Source of the DNA: Hyphomonadaceae bacterium
GTDB lineage: Bacteria; Pseudomonadota; Alphaproteobacteria; Caulobacterales; Aquidulcibacteraceae
Length of the DNA: 7,800 nt
Direction: 5' to 3'
NCBI GenBank assembly: GCA_016791325.1
Contig: JAEUMU010000178.1
Span: 1 to 7,800, forward strand
The translations under genes were made by a program, and so were the position numbers. The stretch's first letter is position 1; the number at the start of each line of letters is the position of its first letter. The notes beneath the pieces were generated by a model. That model ran no database searches. It worked only from the letters and a program-made list of their open reading frames with translations, and had not been told where the DNA came from. This document shows, piece after piece, positions 6,774 through 7,800 of this stretch.

Positions 6774-7664
6774 GTGCGCGATATGCAGGGGGGCGATTTC
6801 GATCCGTCCGGGCTCACTGCGCTCGTACTCGATGAAAACCACTACGAACGCGGCATCACGCTAGATCTGCTGCGTTCGATGGGGTTTGCGCGCGCCATCG
6901 GCGCGGCCAACACGGTCGAAGCCTGGGAGGCGCTGGCCAAGAACAACCCCAACATCGTGCTGCTGGAATGGATCGAAGGCGCCCACACTGGGCTCGATTT
7001 CGCCAAGCGCGTCCGCAGCAGCGATGACGCGCCCAACCGCGCCGTCGCCATGTTCATGCTCACCGCCCGCGGTGCGCAAGCGGATGTCGAGCGCGCCCGC
7101 CTGGCCGGTATTGACGGCTACCTGCGCAAACCCATCTCCGCCGTCGCGCTGCAGCAGCGCGTGCGCACGGTGATGCTCAATCCGCAACCCTTCATCGTCA
7201 CCGCCACCTATGTCGGCCCCTGCCGGCGGCGGCGGCGGCCCGATCTCAATTATCTCGGCCCGTTGCGTCGCCTGGACGATGCTAGCCCCGACGCCGCCGA
7301 CGCCGCCGACGAGGATGACGTGAAGGCCCAACTGGCCCGCGCCCGCGTCGCCGCGCTGGAACACGCGGCCGCCAAGCTCACAATCGGCGATGCAAGAATG
7401 GCGCGCGAAGTTTATCGCGCCGTGCAGGCGCTTACCGATGTCGCCGAACAGATCGGCGACGCCAACCTCGCTTTGGCGGCGAAGGAAATGGGCCGTTACC
7501 TGCAGGCCCAGGGGGCCACCGAGCGCCTCGATCCCGAAGTCGTGCGCACGCACGTCGCCGCGCTGCACCAGCTTGTGCATCTGCCGCACGCAATGACGCA
7601 GGAGCGCGAGGCGGTGGCTCATAGCCTGCGCCGCATGGTCGAAAAGAAGCTTCGCGCCGCCTAA
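6774..7664 (+). CDS. Receiver-domain (CheY-like) protein with Glu at the phosphoacceptor position and a helical C-terminal region
   Basis: The protein has 296 residues from the GTG start (293 from ATG 6783). Residues 14-135 fit a response-regulator receiver. They show the acidic pair D20-E21 in LVLDEN, the NIVLLEW strand, then GLDFAKRVR, the conserved T97 in FMLTA, and K119 in YLRKPIS. The residue aligned with the phosphorylated Asp is E65 (codon 6966-6968), so ordinary Asp phosphorylation is not expected. A linker at 136-170 contains NPQPF, GPCRRRRRP (148-156) and YLGPLRR (160-166). This resembles the GP-x-RRRR tail I recall in a family of stand-alone alphaproteobacterial receivers. An Asp/Ala-rich stretch and a helical region (about 178-296) follow, without recognisable DNA-binding or output enzyme motifs. 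The gene probably has its own promoter in the preceding 107 bp. Its stop overlaps the stop of the convergent transporter gene. Confidence 0.88.
   Translation: MRDMQGGDFDPSGLTALVLDENHYERGITLDLLRSMGFARAIGAANTVEAWEALAKNNPNIVLLEWIEGAHTGLDFAKRVRSSDDAPNRAVAMFMLTARGAQADVERARLAGIDGYLRKPISAVALQQRVRTVMLNPQPFIVTATYVGPCRRRRRPDLNYLGPLRRLDDASPDAADAADEDDVKAQLARARVAALEHAAAKLTIGDARMAREVYRAVQALTDVAEQIGDANLALAAKEMGRYLQAQGATERLDPEVVRTHVAALHQLVHLPHAMTQEREAVAHSLRRMVEKKLRAA
7289..7311 (+). repeat. Short tandem repeat in the receiver linker (about 2.5 copies of CGACGCCGC)
   Basis: Two exact copies of the 9-base unit CGACGCCGC (7289-7297, 7298-7306) and a partial third encode the DAADAADEDD linker between the receiver and the helical C-terminal region. 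A second simple run, five consecutive CGG codons at 7224-7238, encodes the Arg cluster R151-R155. Both are in frame and probably mark flexible, length-variable linker sequence. Confidence 0.6.
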
Positions 7665-7800
7665 GCTTGGCGCTGCGGCGCCTTCACAAAAGCCAGCAAC
7701 GCCAGCCCCGCCAGCAGCAACAGCCCAATCGCGGCAAAGCCCGCGCGCTGGCTTTGATACATGCTGGTGAAACGCTCCACCAGCAGCGGCCCCAGCCAAG
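7661..7800 (-). CDS. C-terminal end of a membrane transporter, probably MFS (UMF1/Atg22-like); cut by right window edge
   Basis: Only the last 45 residues and the TAG stop (complement of 7661-7663) are in the window. They read WLGPLLVERF, a short loop with QSQRAGFAA, then the strongly hydrophobic segment AIGLLLLAGLALLAF (residues 23-37 of this fragment) and a basic tail KAPQRQA. This is the pattern of a final transmembrane helix followed by a short cytoplasmic tail. The WLGPLLV and S-QRAGF stretches resemble the ends of UMF1-type major facilitator proteins. The substrate is unknown and the family call rests on a short piece. The frame is supported by membrane-protein composition; the other two minus-strand frames here give Trp/Cys- or His/Gly-rich nonsense. 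It converges on the receiver gene with overlapping stops. Confidence 0.68.
   Translation of the reverse strand, partial: WLGPLLVERFTSMYQSQRAGFAAIGLLLLAGLALLAFVKAPQRQA

Noticed and set aside
7390..7664. C-terminal helical region of the receiver protein as a histidine phosphotransfer (Hpt) domain
   Set aside because: It is helical and contains several histidines, but the H-x-L-K-G type signature is missing, so the call is not supported.
6861..7799. A 312-codon minus-strand open frame opposite the receiver gene
   Set aside because: The plus strand has a convincing receiver domain. This frame is Gly/Ala/His-rich, and near 7661-7800 a different minus frame gives the plausible membrane helix.

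Overview
The window is a GC-rich, gene-dense stretch of a bacterial chromosome with almost no free intergenic space. The content points to an alphaproteobacterium, plausibly of the Caulobacter/Hyphomonas side: an Lhr-type helicase linked to pdeM, a receiver protein ending in GP-x-RR motifs, and a near-consensus CtrA-type site. The taxonomic call is inference from gene content and composition. I see no RNA gene, insertion sequence, CRISPR array or phage gene.

Minus-strand block (1-4761), in transcription order: a ligase-associated DEXH-box helicase of the Lhr family (4761-2263), a secreted SdsA1/BDS1-type metallo-beta-lactamase-fold alkylsulfatase (2194-266), and the 5' end of pdeM, a calcineurin-like phosphoesterase (243 to the left edge). 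The helicase and PdeM are classic partners in a DNA-repair cluster, so the periplasmic sulfatase between them is an unusual insertion in that pair.

Plus-strand block (4807-6666): it starts only 45 bp from the helicase start. It encodes an exported Rid-family protein, a secreted 225-residue protein of unknown function, and, overlapping it by four bases, a 232-residue membrane protein of unknown function with two membrane segments. Spacing suggests one operon acting in the envelope.

Right end: a 107-bp intergenic region (6667-6773) carries a perfect short palindrome and a TTAA-N7-CTAA site resembling a CtrA box. It precedes a stand-alone receiver protein whose phosphoacceptor position is Glu instead of Asp. 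That gene converges on the 3' end of a membrane transporter gene (probably MFS) on the minus strand, and the two stop codons overlap.

The points most worth a second look are the sulfatase inside the lhr-pdeM pair, the Glu-substituted receiver, and the uncharacterised exported/membrane gene trio. No clearly new system is proven by the sequence alone.
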